Assembly (NCBI GenBank): GCA_963702555.1
Contig: CAVPCW010000010.1
Span: forward strand, 186,001 to 250,000
DNA from: CAMFLJ01 sp963702555
GTDB lineage: Bacteria; Actinomycetota; Acidimicrobiia; Acidimicrobiales; Acidimicrobilacustridaceae
Length of the DNA stretch: 64,000 bases
Direction: 5' to 3'
The notes below the pieces were generated by a model. That model saw only the letters and a list, made by a program, of their open reading frames with translations, had not been told where the DNA came from and made no database searches. A program made the translations under genes and the position numbers. Shown here piece by piece: positions 52,289 through 61,061 of this stretch. The stretch's first letter is position 1. Every line of letters starts with the position of its first letter.

Positions 52289-53068
52289 TCAGCCCGGCCG
52301 GCGCCAGGTGCCGAAGAGGTAGCCGTCCTGCTCGAGCAGGCGGTGCAGGGCCAGCCGCTCCGGCTCGGGCCCCTCGGGGCCGTGGGCCACCCGGGCACTG
52401 TCGCCGGCCACCAGCAACGGCGCCATCGACTGGCACCACTCGTCCACCAGCCCCGCCGCCACGAGCTGCCCGTTGAGGCTGGGCCCGCCCTCCACCAACA
52501 CGGTCTGCACGCCGCGGGCCCCCAGGTCGGCCATGGCCCGGCCCAGGTCCACCGTGTCGGTGCCGGCCACCACGATCTCGGCGCGGCCCTCGAAGCGAGG
52601 TGCGTGCTCGGCGCCGGCCGCCTCGGTCGTGAAAACCAGGGGGGCGGCGTCGGCCTCGGTGAACATCGGGGCCTCGTGGTCGAGGTCCATGCGGCCCGTC
52701 ACGAGCGCCAGTCGCGGCACCGCGGCCTGGCCCCGAGCCAGGCGGCGGGCCCGCACCTCGTCGTCGAGGCGGACGGGCCCGTAGTTCTCGATCCGGGCGG
52801 TGGCCGCTCCCACCAGCACCACGTCGGGCACGGCCCTCAGGGCCCGGAACACCGCCTTGTCGGCGGGCCCGCCGAGGCCCCCGGAGCGCCCGGCCAGGGC
52901 GGTGGCCCCGTCGATGCTGGCGATCATGTCGACGATCACCCACGGTCGGCCGTCGTGGGCGGCGCGGGGCTCGTCGTAGGCGTCGAGCGGCTCGATCTCG
53001 GCCCCCACCTCGGCGGCTCCGGAGGCACCGTCGGAAGGGTCGGCGGGGGAGCGGAAGAGGAGGCGCAC
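52289..53068 (-). CDS. RibD C-terminal/dihydrofolate reductase-like reductase
   Basis: 259 aa. RibD-C (pyrimidine reductase) fold: WVIVDMIASIDGATAL, VLVGAATARIENYGP, LVTGRMDL and the nucleotide-binding VQTVLVEGGPSLNGQLVAAGLVDE. No deaminase domain is present, so it is not a full RibD; such single-domain proteins are NADPH-dependent reductases of flavin- or folate-related pathways, function open. GTG 53068 lies 6 bases from its -10. It is convergent with nrdR and divergent from nrdJ. Confidence 0.85.
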   Translation of the reverse strand: MRLLFRSPADPSDGASGAAEVGAEIEPLDAYDEPRAAHDGRPWVIVDMIASIDGATALAGRSGGLGGPADKAVFRALRAVPDVVLVGAATARIENYGPVRLDDEVRARRLARGQAAVPRLALVTGRMDLDHEAPMFTEADAAPLVFTTEAAGAEHAPRFEGRAEIVVAGTDTVDLGRAMADLGARGVQTVLVEGGPSLNGQLVAAGLVDEWCQSMAPLLVAGDSARVAHGPEGPEPERLALHRLLEQDGYLFGTWRRPG

Positions 53069-53074
53069 GGCCGT

Positions 53075-53080
53075 ACGCTA
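53075..53080 (-). promoter_or_regulatory. -10 box of the RibD-like gene (leaderless type)
   Basis: On the minus strand TAGCGT ends 6 bases before GTG 53068. Confidence 0.5.
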
Positions 53081-53454
53081 GAGGGTCCTCCGGAGCCCCC
53101 GCTCCCGAGCGACCTGTGGACGACTGTGGAGAACCACCCCCGTCGTCCACCGGCAATCCACCGGCAATTCACAAGGTTGTTCCCCTATCGCTCCACAGGG
53201 CGCAGTCCGTAGGTTGCTCCCCGGGTACACCGCTGCGGCGTGAACGACGGAACGGTGGCTGACGTTCTGACGTTCTCGGCTGGCAGGACGGCTCCTTGAG
53301 CGGGAGCCCTTCGAGGCACGCTCTACCTGACGTTCGCGCCGCAGCACCGCCCTCCCCGGAGGGCACCCACCATCCGCACCACCCGCAGCACCCACCCGAT
53401 CGGCCCCCGGGCCGGCCGGGAGGCCGGTTCGTCCGAAAAGCCGGAAACAAGTCG
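53081..53454. other. Non-coding region between the RibD-like gene and the nrdJ promoter
   Basis: No convincing gene. TGTGGAGAA (53126-53134) equals a DnaA box (TTATCCACA) at 8 of 9 positions on the other strand, with a second TGTGGA a few bases before it and CTCCACAG near 53190. The 11-bp unit CCACCGGCAAT is tandemly repeated at 53147-53168. The rest has no visible signal. Confidence 0.4.
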
Positions 53455-53486
53455 TTGACAGCGGTGGAATTACTCTGGTGTAATTC
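53455..53486 (+). promoter_or_regulatory. nrdJ promoter
   Basis: TTGACA (53455-53460) and TGTAAT (53479-53484) with an 18-bp spacer make the most consensus-like promoter in the window. A dyad GAATTAC/GTAATTC (53467-53473 and 53480-53486) covers the spacer and -10. The start codon is about 290 bases downstream, so the mRNA leader is long. Confidence 0.65.
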
Positions 53487-53543
53487 TCCGACATCTTGTG
53501 GCCCGGAAGGCGTGGGGGGCACTCCAACCACAACATCTTGTGT
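53486..53543 (+). promoter_or_regulatory. Tandem NrdR-like boxes in front of nrdJ
   Basis: Box 2, CCACAACATCTTGTGT (53528-53543), agrees with the known NrdR consensus (acaCwAtATaTwGtgt type) at about 14 of 16 positions. Box 1 (53486-53501) is weaker but contains the same ACATCTTGTG core. The cores are exactly 42 bp apart, four helical turns, as expected for cooperative NrdR binding. Box 1 covers the expected transcription start. Confidence 0.7.
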
Positions 53544-53778
53544 CGGCAACGTCGCCGACCCTTGTGGCAGGAACCTCCCGCAGGACCACCTGGACCATCC
53601 GAGACCTCACCTTCAGGGGCCTCACCTTCCGAGTCGAGCGGCTGCCCCCGGAGCCGCAGCACCCATCTGGCACCACCAAGTGCAGGTCTCGACAGCACAC
53701 TCCGACCAGCACTGCAGTTCCGGACCGAGCAGCACCCCGACATCCACACCACCACCCCACGCGCAGCGGAGGACATTC

Positions 53779-56597
53779 ATGGCCCTGGCACCCGAGCAGG
53801 CCGGCATCGGCATCCGGCGACACTTCACCACCGCTGGTACCCACCCCTACGACATGGTCGAGTGGGAGCGGCGTGACGCCCGGATCTCCAACTGGAAGAC
53901 CGGTGAGGTCGCCTTCGAGCAGCTCGGTGTCGAGTTCCCCGTCGGGTGGTCGCTGAACGCCACCAACATCGTCGCCCAGAAGTACTTCCGTGGCACCGTC
54001 GGCACCCCCGAGCGCGAGTGGTCGCTCAAGCAGGTCGCCGACCGCGTGGTCGACACCGTCACCGCCTGGGGCATCGCCGACGGCTACTTCGTCGACGACG
54101 AGGAGGCCCAGGCCTTCTCCGACGAGCTCAAGTACCTGATCATCAACCAGCGGGCCGCCTTCAACTCGCCGGTGTGGTTCAACATCGGGGTCAAGGGTGT
54201 GCCCCAGCAGGCCTCGGCCTGCTTCATCCTGTCGGTCGACGACAAGATGGACTCCATCCTCAACTGGTACGTCGAGGAGGGCACGATCTTCAAGGGCGGC
54301 TCCGGCGCCGGCATCAACCTCAGCCGCATCCGCTCCTCCAAGGAGCTGCTCAAGGGCGGCGGCACCGCCTCGGGCCCGGTCAGCTTCATGCGAGGCGCCG
54401 ACGCCTCGGCCGGCACCATCAAGTAGCGGTGGCAAGACCCGCCGCGCCGCCAAGATGGTCATCCTCGACGTCGACCACCCCGACATCGAGGAGTTCATCT
54501 GGTGCAAGTCCCGTGAGGAGAAGAAGGCCCGGGCCCTCGAGGCCGCCGGCTTCGACATGGCCCTCGACGGCGCCGACATCACCTCGATCCAGTACCAGAA
54601 CGCCAACAACTCGGTCCGCGTCACCGACGAGTTCATGCAGGCCGTCGTCGACGACGCCGACTGGAACCTGCGGGGCGTCATCGACGGCGAGATCATCAAG
54701 ACGATCAAGGCCCGCGACCTCATGCGCCAGATCTCCCAGGCCGCCTGGGAGTGCGCCGATCCCGGCATGCAGTTCGACACCACGATCAACCACTGGCACA
54801 CCGCGGCCAACACCGGTCGGATCAACGGCTCGAACCCCTGCTCGGAGTACATGCACCTCGACAACTCGGCGTGCAACCTGGCCAGCCTCAACCTGCTGAA
54901 CTTCCTCGACGAGGAGGGCACCTTCGACGTCGACGGCTTCAAGGCCGCCGTCGAGGTGCATCTTCACCGCCCAGGAGATCCTGGTCGGCAACGCCGACTA
55001 CCCGACCGAGTCCATCGGCGAGACCTCCCGCCGGTTCCGCCAGCTCGGCATCGGCTACGCCAACATCGGCGCCATGCTGATGGCCCTCGGCCTGCCCTAC
55101 GACTCCGACGAGGGTCGTTCGCTGGCCGCCGCCGTCACGTCGCTCATGACCGGCCACGCCTACGCCACCTCGGCCCGCACCGCCGCCCGCATGGGCCCGT
55201 TCGCCGGCTACGCCGAGAACGAAGAGCACATGCTCCGCGTGCTCGGCCAGCACCGCGCCGCCGCCGCCGACATCGACGAGGAGCTCGTGCCCGCACGACC
55301 TGCTCTCCGCCGCCCAGCAGTCGTGGGACGAGGCGTGCGAGCTGGCCGCCGAGGTCGGCGTGCGCAACTCGCAGGCCTCGGTGCTGGCCCCGACCGGCAC
55401 CATCGGCCTGATGATGGACTGCGACACCACCGGCATCGAGCCCGACCTCGGCCTGGTCAAGATGAAGAAGCTGGTCGGCGGCGGCACCATGTCGATCGTC
55501 AACCAGACCGTGCCCCGTGCGCTGCGGCGCCTCGGCTACACGCCCGAGCAGATCGCCGAGATCGTCGCCTACATCGACGAGAACAAGTCGATCATCGGTG
55601 CGCCGCACTTCCTGGCCGAGCACCTGCCGGTGTTCGCCTGCTCGATGGGCGACAACACCATCCACTACTCCGGCCACGTCCGGATGATGGGTGCGGTGCA
55701 GCCGTTCATCTCCGGTGCCATCTCCAAGACCGTGAACCTCCCCGAGGAGGCCACGCTCGAAGAGGTCGAGCAGCTCCACATCGACGCCTGGAAGCTGGGC
55801 ATCAAGGCCGTCGCCATCTACCGCGACAACTGCAAGGTGGCCCAGCCCCTGTCGGCGTCCAAGAAGGACGACGAGCGGGTCGACGCCGGTGCGGCCGTCG
55901 AGGCGGTCGAGACCGTCGTCGAGCGCATCGTCGAGAAGGTCGTCTACGAGCCGGTCCGCCAGAAGCTGCCCCGCACCCGCAGTCTCGAAGACCTTCGAGT
56001 TCCGGGTGGCCGACTGCAAGGGCTTCGTCACCGTCGGCGAGTACGAGGACGGCCGTCCCGGCGAGATCTTCGTCCGGGTCTCCAAGCAGGGCTCCACCCT
56101 CGCCGGCATCATGGACGCCTTCGCCATCTCGGTGAGCCACGGCCTCCAGTACGGCGTGCCGCTGCGCAGCTTCATCGACGCCTTCACCGGCATGCGCTTC
56201 GAGCCCGCCGGCATGACCGACGACCCGGACATCCGGATCGCCAACTCGCCTCATGGACTACCTCTTCCGCCGCATGGCGATCGAGTACCTGTCCCCCGAG
56301 GAGCGGGCCGAGCTGAGCATCCTCACCACCGCCGAGCGCATGCAGCCCACGCTCCCCGGTGTCGAGGACGCCATCGTCGAGACCCGTCAGGGCAGCGAGC
56401 TCGTCGCCGACCCGCCCTCCATCGAGTCGGCCTCGACCCTCGTCGCCGAGACCACCACGACCACCACCCGGGTCGTCGCCGAGACCCACTCGGTCAGCCA
56501 CGATGCTCCGCTGTGCATGCAGTGCGGCGTCGTCATGCAGCGGGCCGGCAGCTGCCACGCCTGCCCCAGCTGCGGCACCACCAGCGGCTGCTCGTAG
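53779..56597 (+). CDS. nrdJ: B12-dependent (class II) ribonucleotide reductase, frame interrupted by five +1 shifts
   Basis: Makes deoxyribonucleotides using adenosylcobalamin. The restored protein has 937 residues, normal for NrdJ. Visible: FNSPVWFNIGVKG with the first active-site Cys region, GTIK-SGGKTRRAAKM, NPCSEYMHLDNSACNLASLNL (the N-x-C-x-E active site), VLAPTGTIGLMMDCDTTGIEP, a C-terminal KTFEFRVADCKGF domain and a tail with CMQC and CPSC thiols. Reading is broken at about 54424, 54958, 55293, 55984 and 56249, each time by one extra base; the first creates a TAG. After removing five bases the length is exactly 938 codons with stop. GGAGG at 53768-53772 serves ATG 53779. Recoding, gene decay or sequence error are open. 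Confidence 0.9.
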
Positions 56598-56654
56598 CAG
56601 GTCCAGCGCCCCCGGGGCCCGTGCAACGCTGCACGACCATCGGGAAGTGAACGA

Positions 56655-56685
56655 CGAGGCCCGGGCCGTACAGGCCCGGGCCTCG
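56655..56685 (+). terminator. nrdJ terminator hairpin
   Basis: CGAGGCCCGGGCC pairs perfectly with its complement over the loop GTACA, 57 bases after the nrdJ stop. Confidence 0.8.
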
Positions 56686-56780
56686 CCGCGTCACCGGGCT
56701 GCGGTGGCCGGATGACCGTCGCTACCATCGCGAGGCGGACGGTTCCGACGGGGGGTCGGTGCCGGGTCGCGGGAGGTCCT

Positions 56781-57929
56781 GTGGACGCACTGCTGGAGGA
56801 ACTCGCATCGCTGCCGGGCGCGGGGGAGGCGGCCCGCTCCATGGGTCCCGGCCATCGTCTCGGGCTGGTCGTCGGTGACGGTCCCGGGGTGACGATCCGG
56901 ACCACCGCCGACGCGGTGGCGGTCGACGCCGGCACCGTCGAGGCGCGGATCGTGGTGGCGCTCGACGACGAGGCCTTCGCCGCCCTCCGCTCCGAACGCC
57001 TCTCCGTGTTCGGCCTGCTCTACGCCGGGCTCCTGACGATCGAGCGCGGGGAGTTCGGCCAGTTCGCGGCCTGGGAGCCGGCGCTGCAGGCGCTGATGTA
57101 CGACCGACCGGTGTACGACCACGAGGCCGCCGACCCCTTCGTGGGCGACGATCTGGCCCGGTCGTTCGCCACTGACGCCGACCCGGCGGAGATGGGTGCG
57201 TTCCTCGATCGCTCGGGCTTCCTGCACGTGCGCGGCGTGTTCGGTCCCGACGAGGTGGCCCGCCTGTCCGACGAGGTGGAGCGGCTGCGGGCCGAGGCCA
57301 CCCTCGACGACCGCCGCTCCTGGTGGGCCACCGGCTCCGACGGCGGAGACGTCTGCTGCCGGCTCACGTACATGGGGGAGCGGTCGTCCACCATCGCCGA
57401 CCTCGCCGATGACTGGCGTCTGCAGCGGCTGGCCGACCTCACCGGCCTCCGCCTGCTTCCGGCACCGACCCGCAACGACGGCATCAGCGTGGTCATCAAG
57501 AACCCGGGGGTCACCGCGGGGCTGTCGGACCTCCCCTGGCACCGCGACTGCGGTCTCGGTGGGCACGGCCTGCTGTGCCCGGGCCTGAACGTGGGGATCC
57601 AGCTCGACCGCGCCGACGCAGCCAACGGCCAGCTCTGGTTCCTCCCCGGGTCGCACCGCCACGGCGGCCCGCTCGGCGACCCGTGGGCCGACGGCTACCC
57701 CACGGTGGCGATCGACGCCGACCCGGGGGACGTCACGGTCCACTTCGGCCACGTCCTCCACGCCGCCCCGCCTCCGTCGGCCCCCGATGCCGGGCGTCGG
57801 GCGATCTACCTCGGCTTCTCGAAGCCCGAGCTGTTCACCGTGATCCCGGAGGGCAGGGCCTACAACGACGTCATCTACGCCGACGGCGACGGACGGATCC
57901 GCAACGTGGCGGAGCAGGCACAGGCCTGA
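56781..57929 (+). CDS. SCP2-like domain fused to phytanoyl-CoA dioxygenase-like domain
   Basis: 382 aa. Residues 1-115 resemble a sterol-carrier (SCP2) domain (LSVFGLLYAGLLTIERGEFGQFAAWEPALQALMYDRPVYD). The remainder is an Fe(II)/2-oxoglutarate oxygenase of the PhyH type: H-x-D in WHRDC (near 254-256), the distal His in VTVHFGHVLHAAPPP near 326 and Arg in RRAIYLGF. A lipid-like substrate is an inference. GTG 56781 has GGGAGG four bases upstream and was preferred over the longer frame from 56712. Confidence 0.8.
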   Translation: MDALLEELASLPGAGEAARSMGPGHRLGLVVGDGPGVTIRTTADAVAVDAGTVEARIVVALDDEAFAALRSERLSVFGLLYAGLLTIERGEFGQFAAWEPALQALMYDRPVYDHEAADPFVGDDLARSFATDADPAEMGAFLDRSGFLHVRGVFGPDEVARLSDEVERLRAEATLDDRRSWWATGSDGGDVCCRLTYMGERSSTIADLADDWRLQRLADLTGLRLLPAPTRNDGISVVIKNPGVTAGLSDLPWHRDCGLGGHGLLCPGLNVGIQLDRADAANGQLWFLPGSHRHGGPLGDPWADGYPTVAIDADPGDVTVHFGHVLHAAPPPSAPDAGRRAIYLGFSKPELFTVIPEGRAYNDVIYADGDGRIRNVAEQAQA

Positions 57930-57947
57930 TCGGCCGGCGTCGGTGGC

Positions 57948-58616
57948 TCAGCCGGTGACGATGGGAGCGAGCACGTCGGCCAGGGCCGCGGGTCGGGCGA
58001 GGAACGGCGAATGGTCGCCCGGGAGGGTGTGCACCGTCGCGCCGATGCGGGCGGCGATCGCCCGTTGGGAGTCGGCGAGCAGGATCGGGTCGTCGGCGCA
58101 GACCACGTAGTGGGTGGCCTTGTCGTGCCAGGCCGCCCGTTCGACGAGGTCGGCGCCACCGGTGTTGCCCGGCCGCAGCTTGGCGGCGAACGCGGCGGCG
58201 GTCTCGGGGTCGACGTCGGGGAAGAAGATCTCCGGGGCCCGGGCCGGGTCGACCTCGGGCAGGCCGTTGTCGGCGAGGCGGAACGCGCTCATGAAGTCGT
58301 CGCCGATCTGCACGTCGGTGCCGGTGGCGTTCTGGCCGTCATCGGGGGCCATGGCCGTGAGGTACACGAGGCGGTCGACGGCCGGGTGGTTGCCGGCGAC
58401 CGTGATGGGCGCCCCGCCGTAGGAGTGCCCGAGCAGGGTGACGGGCCCGTCGAGCCGGTCGAGGACCGCGACGACTGCGGCGGCATCCTCGTTCAGCGTG
58501 GTCAGGGGCAGGTCGACGGTGACGGCGTCGACACCGCGGGCGGCGAGCTCGGGGAGCAGCGGCTCCCAGCACCAGCTGCCGTGGAAGGCGCCGTGGACGA
58601 GGACGATGGTGGCCAT
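57948..58616 (-). CDS. Alpha/beta-fold hydrolase (hydroxynitrile lyase/esterase-like)
   Basis: 222 aa. IVLVHGAFHGSWCWEPLLPEL opens a compact hydrolase, with nucleophile elbow GHSYGG near residue 65, Asp in VVCADDPILL and His in LPGDHSPFLARP. This pattern is that of small methylesterase/hydroxynitrile-lyase-like proteins; substrate unknown. Convergent with the dioxygenase gene. Confidence 0.88.
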   Translation of the reverse strand: MATIVLVHGAFHGSWCWEPLLPELAARGVDAVTVDLPLTTLNEDAAAVVAVLDRLDGPVTLLGHSYGGAPITVAGNHPAVDRLVYLTAMAPDDGQNATGTDVQIGDDFMSAFRLADNGLPEVDPARAPEIFFPDVDPETAAAFAAKLRPGNTGGADLVERAAWHDKATHYVVCADDPILLADSQRAIAARIGATVHTLPGDHSPFLARPAALADVLAPIVTG

Positions 58617-58627
58617 GGGTCGGGACC

Positions 58628-59986
58628 CTAGGACAGCGGGCTGGGCGTTGCCGTGGGGAGGTTGACCACGAAGCGGGCGCCGCCGAGGTCGGGGTCGGCG
58701 TCGACCTCGACCGTGCCGTGGTGGCGGGCCACCACGCCGGCGACGATCGAGAGGCCGAGACCCGCGCCGGCCCGGTCGCGGTCGCGGGCCTCGTCGAGGC
58801 GGGCGAAGCGCTCGAACACCCGCTGCCGGTCGGCCTCGGGGATGCCGGGCCCGTCGTCGGACACGACCAGCTGCACCCAGCCCGGTTCTTCGCCCACCCG
58901 GAACCGCACGGTGCCGCGGGCGTGGCGGCCGGCGTTGGCGGCGAGGTTGTCGACCAGGCGCCGCAGGTCCTCCTCGCTCCCCAGGACCTGTCCGCCGCTC
59001 ACGAGCGTGGTGTCGACGGTGAGCGCCGTGGTGGCCCGCAGTGCCGAGGCCCGCTCCATGACGAGGTCGTCGAGGTCGACCGCTCGGGTCGGCGGGGGCA
59101 CGGCCGCGTCCTGGGAGGCCAGCACCAGCAGCTGCTCGACGAGTGCCTGGAGGCGGATCACCGCGGCCATGGCCTCGGCGTCGTGGGCGGCGGGGTCGGC
59201 GGCGGTGGCCCGGGTCTCGAGCAGGGCCCGCACCGAGGCGAGGGGGCTGCGCAGCTCGTGGCTGGCGTCGGCGACGAGCTGCCGCTCCCGGCCGGCGGCG
59301 GCGTCGAGGCGGTCGAGCATCTCGTTCATGGTCACGGCCAGGCGGGCGACCTCGTCGCCCGTGGCCGGCACGGGCACCCGGGTGGAGAGGTGGTGCTCGG
59401 TGATGTCGCCGACCGAGCTGCGGATCGACTCGACCGGACGGAGGGCCCGGCCCACGCCGAACCAGACGAGCAGCCCGACCCCGAGGGTGAGCGCCGGCAC
59501 CAGCACGAACACGGCCCGCAGCACAGCCCGGCCGGCGGTGTTGCCGAGTTCTTCGGACCGGGCGATCAGCAGCCAGTACTGATCCTCGGCCCCGCGGGGC
59601 ACGGCGAGCACGCGCAGCTCACCGAGGTCGGGGTCGTCGACCGACAGCAGGTGCGTGCCCGACCCGGCCTCGAACGGGAGGGGAGGGGTGAGGATCGGGT
59701 TGGCGCCCTCGCCGCCGGCGGCGGGGCTCGACCACAGCACCGAGCCCTCGGTGTCGACGACCTGGAGGATGCGACTGCCTCCGGCGGACACCGGGATCTC
59801 GGCCGGGTCGGCCTCGATGTCGCGCAGCGTGACCGCCTCGGAGTCGGCCTGCAGCTGACGGTCGATGCGGTTCGTCAGCCCTGTCCGGAGGGCGTGCACC
59901 AACACGATGCCGGTGAGCACCAGCACCAGGGCGACGGCCAGGGTGGCCACGGCCGTGACCCGGGCCCGGATCGACCAGCGGGTCAC
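58628..59986 (-). CDS. Sensor histidine kinase
   Basis: 452 aa. Helix 1 (ARVTAVATLAVALVLVLTGIVLVHAL), extracytoplasmic sensor of about 130 residues, helix 2 (FVLVPALTLGVGLLVWFGVGRAL), HAMP domain, H-box DASHELRSPLASVRALL, N-box region LRRLVDNLAANAGRHA and G-boxes DDGPGIP and GAGLGLSIV. The N-box is slightly unusual (NLAANAGRHA). GTG 59986 overlaps the response-regulator stop, so the pair is coupled. The stimulus is unknown. Confidence 0.93.
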   Translation of the reverse strand: MTRWSIRARVTAVATLAVALVLVLTGIVLVHALRTGLTNRIDRQLQADSEAVTLRDIEADPAEIPVSAGGSRILQVVDTEGSVLWSSPAAGGEGANPILTPPLPFEAGSGTHLLSVDDPDLGELRVLAVPRGAEDQYWLLIARSEELGNTAGRAVLRAVFVLVPALTLGVGLLVWFGVGRALRPVESIRSSVGDITEHHLSTRVPVPATGDEVARLAVTMNEMLDRLDAAAGRERQLVADASHELRSPLASVRALLETRATAADPAAHDAEAMAAVIRLQALVEQLLVLASQDAAVPPPTRAVDLDDLVMERASALRATTALTVDTTLVSGGQVLGSEEDLRRLVDNLAANAGRHARGTVRFRVGEEPGWVQLVVSDDGPGIPEADRQRVFERFARLDEARDRDRAGAGLGLSIVAGVVARHHGTVEVDADPDLGGARFVVNLPTATPSPLS

Positions 59987-60672
59987 GCGGGTGCGCCGTC
60001 GTCGGCCCGGAGTCGGTAGCCGACGCCCCGGACGGTCTCGATGCTGTGGCGGCCGAAGGCGTCGTCGACCTTGCGGCGCAGCCGGCCCACGTACACCTCG
60101 ACGATGTTGGGGTCGCCCTCGAACTCCTCGCCCCAGACGTTGTCGAGCAGTTGCACCTTCGAGACCACGTCGCCCTGGCGGGACATGAGGTGGGCGAGCA
60201 CATCCATCTCCCGGGCGGTGAGCTCGACCTCGGCGTCGCCTCGCCAGCAGCGGTGGGCGTAGGGGTCGAGCCGGAGGTCGCCGGCGGTGTGGGCCGGGGC
60301 GCCGCCCGCCACCCGCGGCCGGCGCACCAGGGCCTTGACCCGGGCGACCAGCACGACGGTGGAGAACGGCTTCGTGAGGTAGTCGTCGGCGCCGGTCTCG
60401 AGCCCTTCGGCGATGTCGTACTCCCCGGTCTTGGCCGTGAGCATGAGGATGGGGGTCCAGTCGCCGGCCTCGCGGATGGCGGCGCAGACCTTGTAGCCGT
60501 TCATGGTCGGGAGCATGAGGTCGAGGACGATGGCGTCGTAGCTGCCGGACTGCGCAGCGACCCACCCGTCGTGGCCGTCGGGGGCGACGTCGACGGCGAA
60601 GCCCTCGGCCTCGAGGGCACTGCGCACACCGAGGGCGACCCCGGCCTCGTCCTCCACCACCAGCACTCGCAC
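59983..60672 (-). CDS. OmpR/PhoB-type response regulator
   Basis: 229 aa. Receiver domain with acidic pair (VVEDEA), phospho-acceptor Asp51 (VLDLMLP), and the conserved Lys in LTKPFS near 101; C-terminal winged helix (VELTAREMDVLAHLMSRQGDVVSKVQLLDNVWG, then NIVEVYVGRLRRKVD and VRGVGYRL). It is the partner of the kinase that follows on the same transcript. Targets unknown. Confidence 0.95.
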   Translation of the reverse strand: MRVLVVEDEAGVALGVRSALEAEGFAVDVAPDGHDGWVAAQSGSYDAIVLDLMLPTMNGYKVCAAIREAGDWTPILMLTAKTGEYDIAEGLETGADDYLTKPFSTVVLVARVKALVRRPRVAGGAPAHTAGDLRLDPYAHRCWRGDAEVELTAREMDVLAHLMSRQGDVVSKVQLLDNVWGEEFEGDPNIVEVYVGRLRRKVDDAFGRHSIETVRGVGYRLRADDGAPA

Positions 60673-60774
60673 CGGGGAAGTATCCCCGCTGATCCGGGCG
60701 CCGCGGTGTGACCGCGGCGCCCGGCGTTCAGCGGGGAGTCAGGATCGCCGGCGCCGAACGGGCAGGTGGGTGGC

Positions 60775-60990
60775 TCAGCCCCCGAAGAGGCGCTGGCGCA
60801 GCGAGGGCTTGGTGGCGGTCGCCACGCCCGAGCTCTTCGCCGCCTTGGCGGCAGCCTTGGCCGACGCCTTCTCTTCGGCGCAGTGGCAGCGGTCCCTCTT
60901 GGGCACGTCGCCCAGCACCGCGTCCACGTGGGCGCCACACCCGGCCCAGCCGGGCTTGCCGCAGGTCTTGCACGTCACTCGTCTACACAT
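60775..60990 (-). CDS. Small Cys-rich protein, putative zinc-binding
   Basis: 71 aa. MCRRVTCKTCGKPGWAGCG, then a histidine and CHC give six cysteines in the first 37 residues, followed by an Ala/Lys-rich tail. Short proteins with this opening are widespread in actinobacteria, with no known function. The start ATG is at 60990. It is encoded alone, next to the two-component system. Confidence 0.7.
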   Translation of the reverse strand: MCRRVTCKTCGKPGWAGCGAHVDAVLGDVPKRDRCHCAEEKASAKAAAKAAKSSGVATATKPSLRQRLFGG

Positions 60991-61048
60991 ACCCCCCAGG
61001 GTATCAGGATCGGCCGTCGTGCACGAGCGCGCCCCCGCTCGGCGCCGG

Positions 61049-61054
61049 TACCCT
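61049..61054 (+). promoter_or_regulatory. -10 box of the AlkB-like gene (leaderless type)
   Basis: TACCCT ends 7 bases before GTG 61062; no Shine-Dalgarno sequence. Confidence 0.5.
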
Positions 61055-61061
61055 CGCCCTC

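Noticed and set aside
53500..53778. Cobalamin riboswitch in the nrdJ leader
   Set aside because: No B12-box-like conserved core was seen, and B12 riboswitches control B12-independent reductases rather than NrdJ.
53779..54426. A short stand-alone protein ending at the TAG at 54424
   Set aside because: The next frame continues the same protein with the exact conserved GTIK-SGGK junction, so the stop is a shift product and not a natural end.
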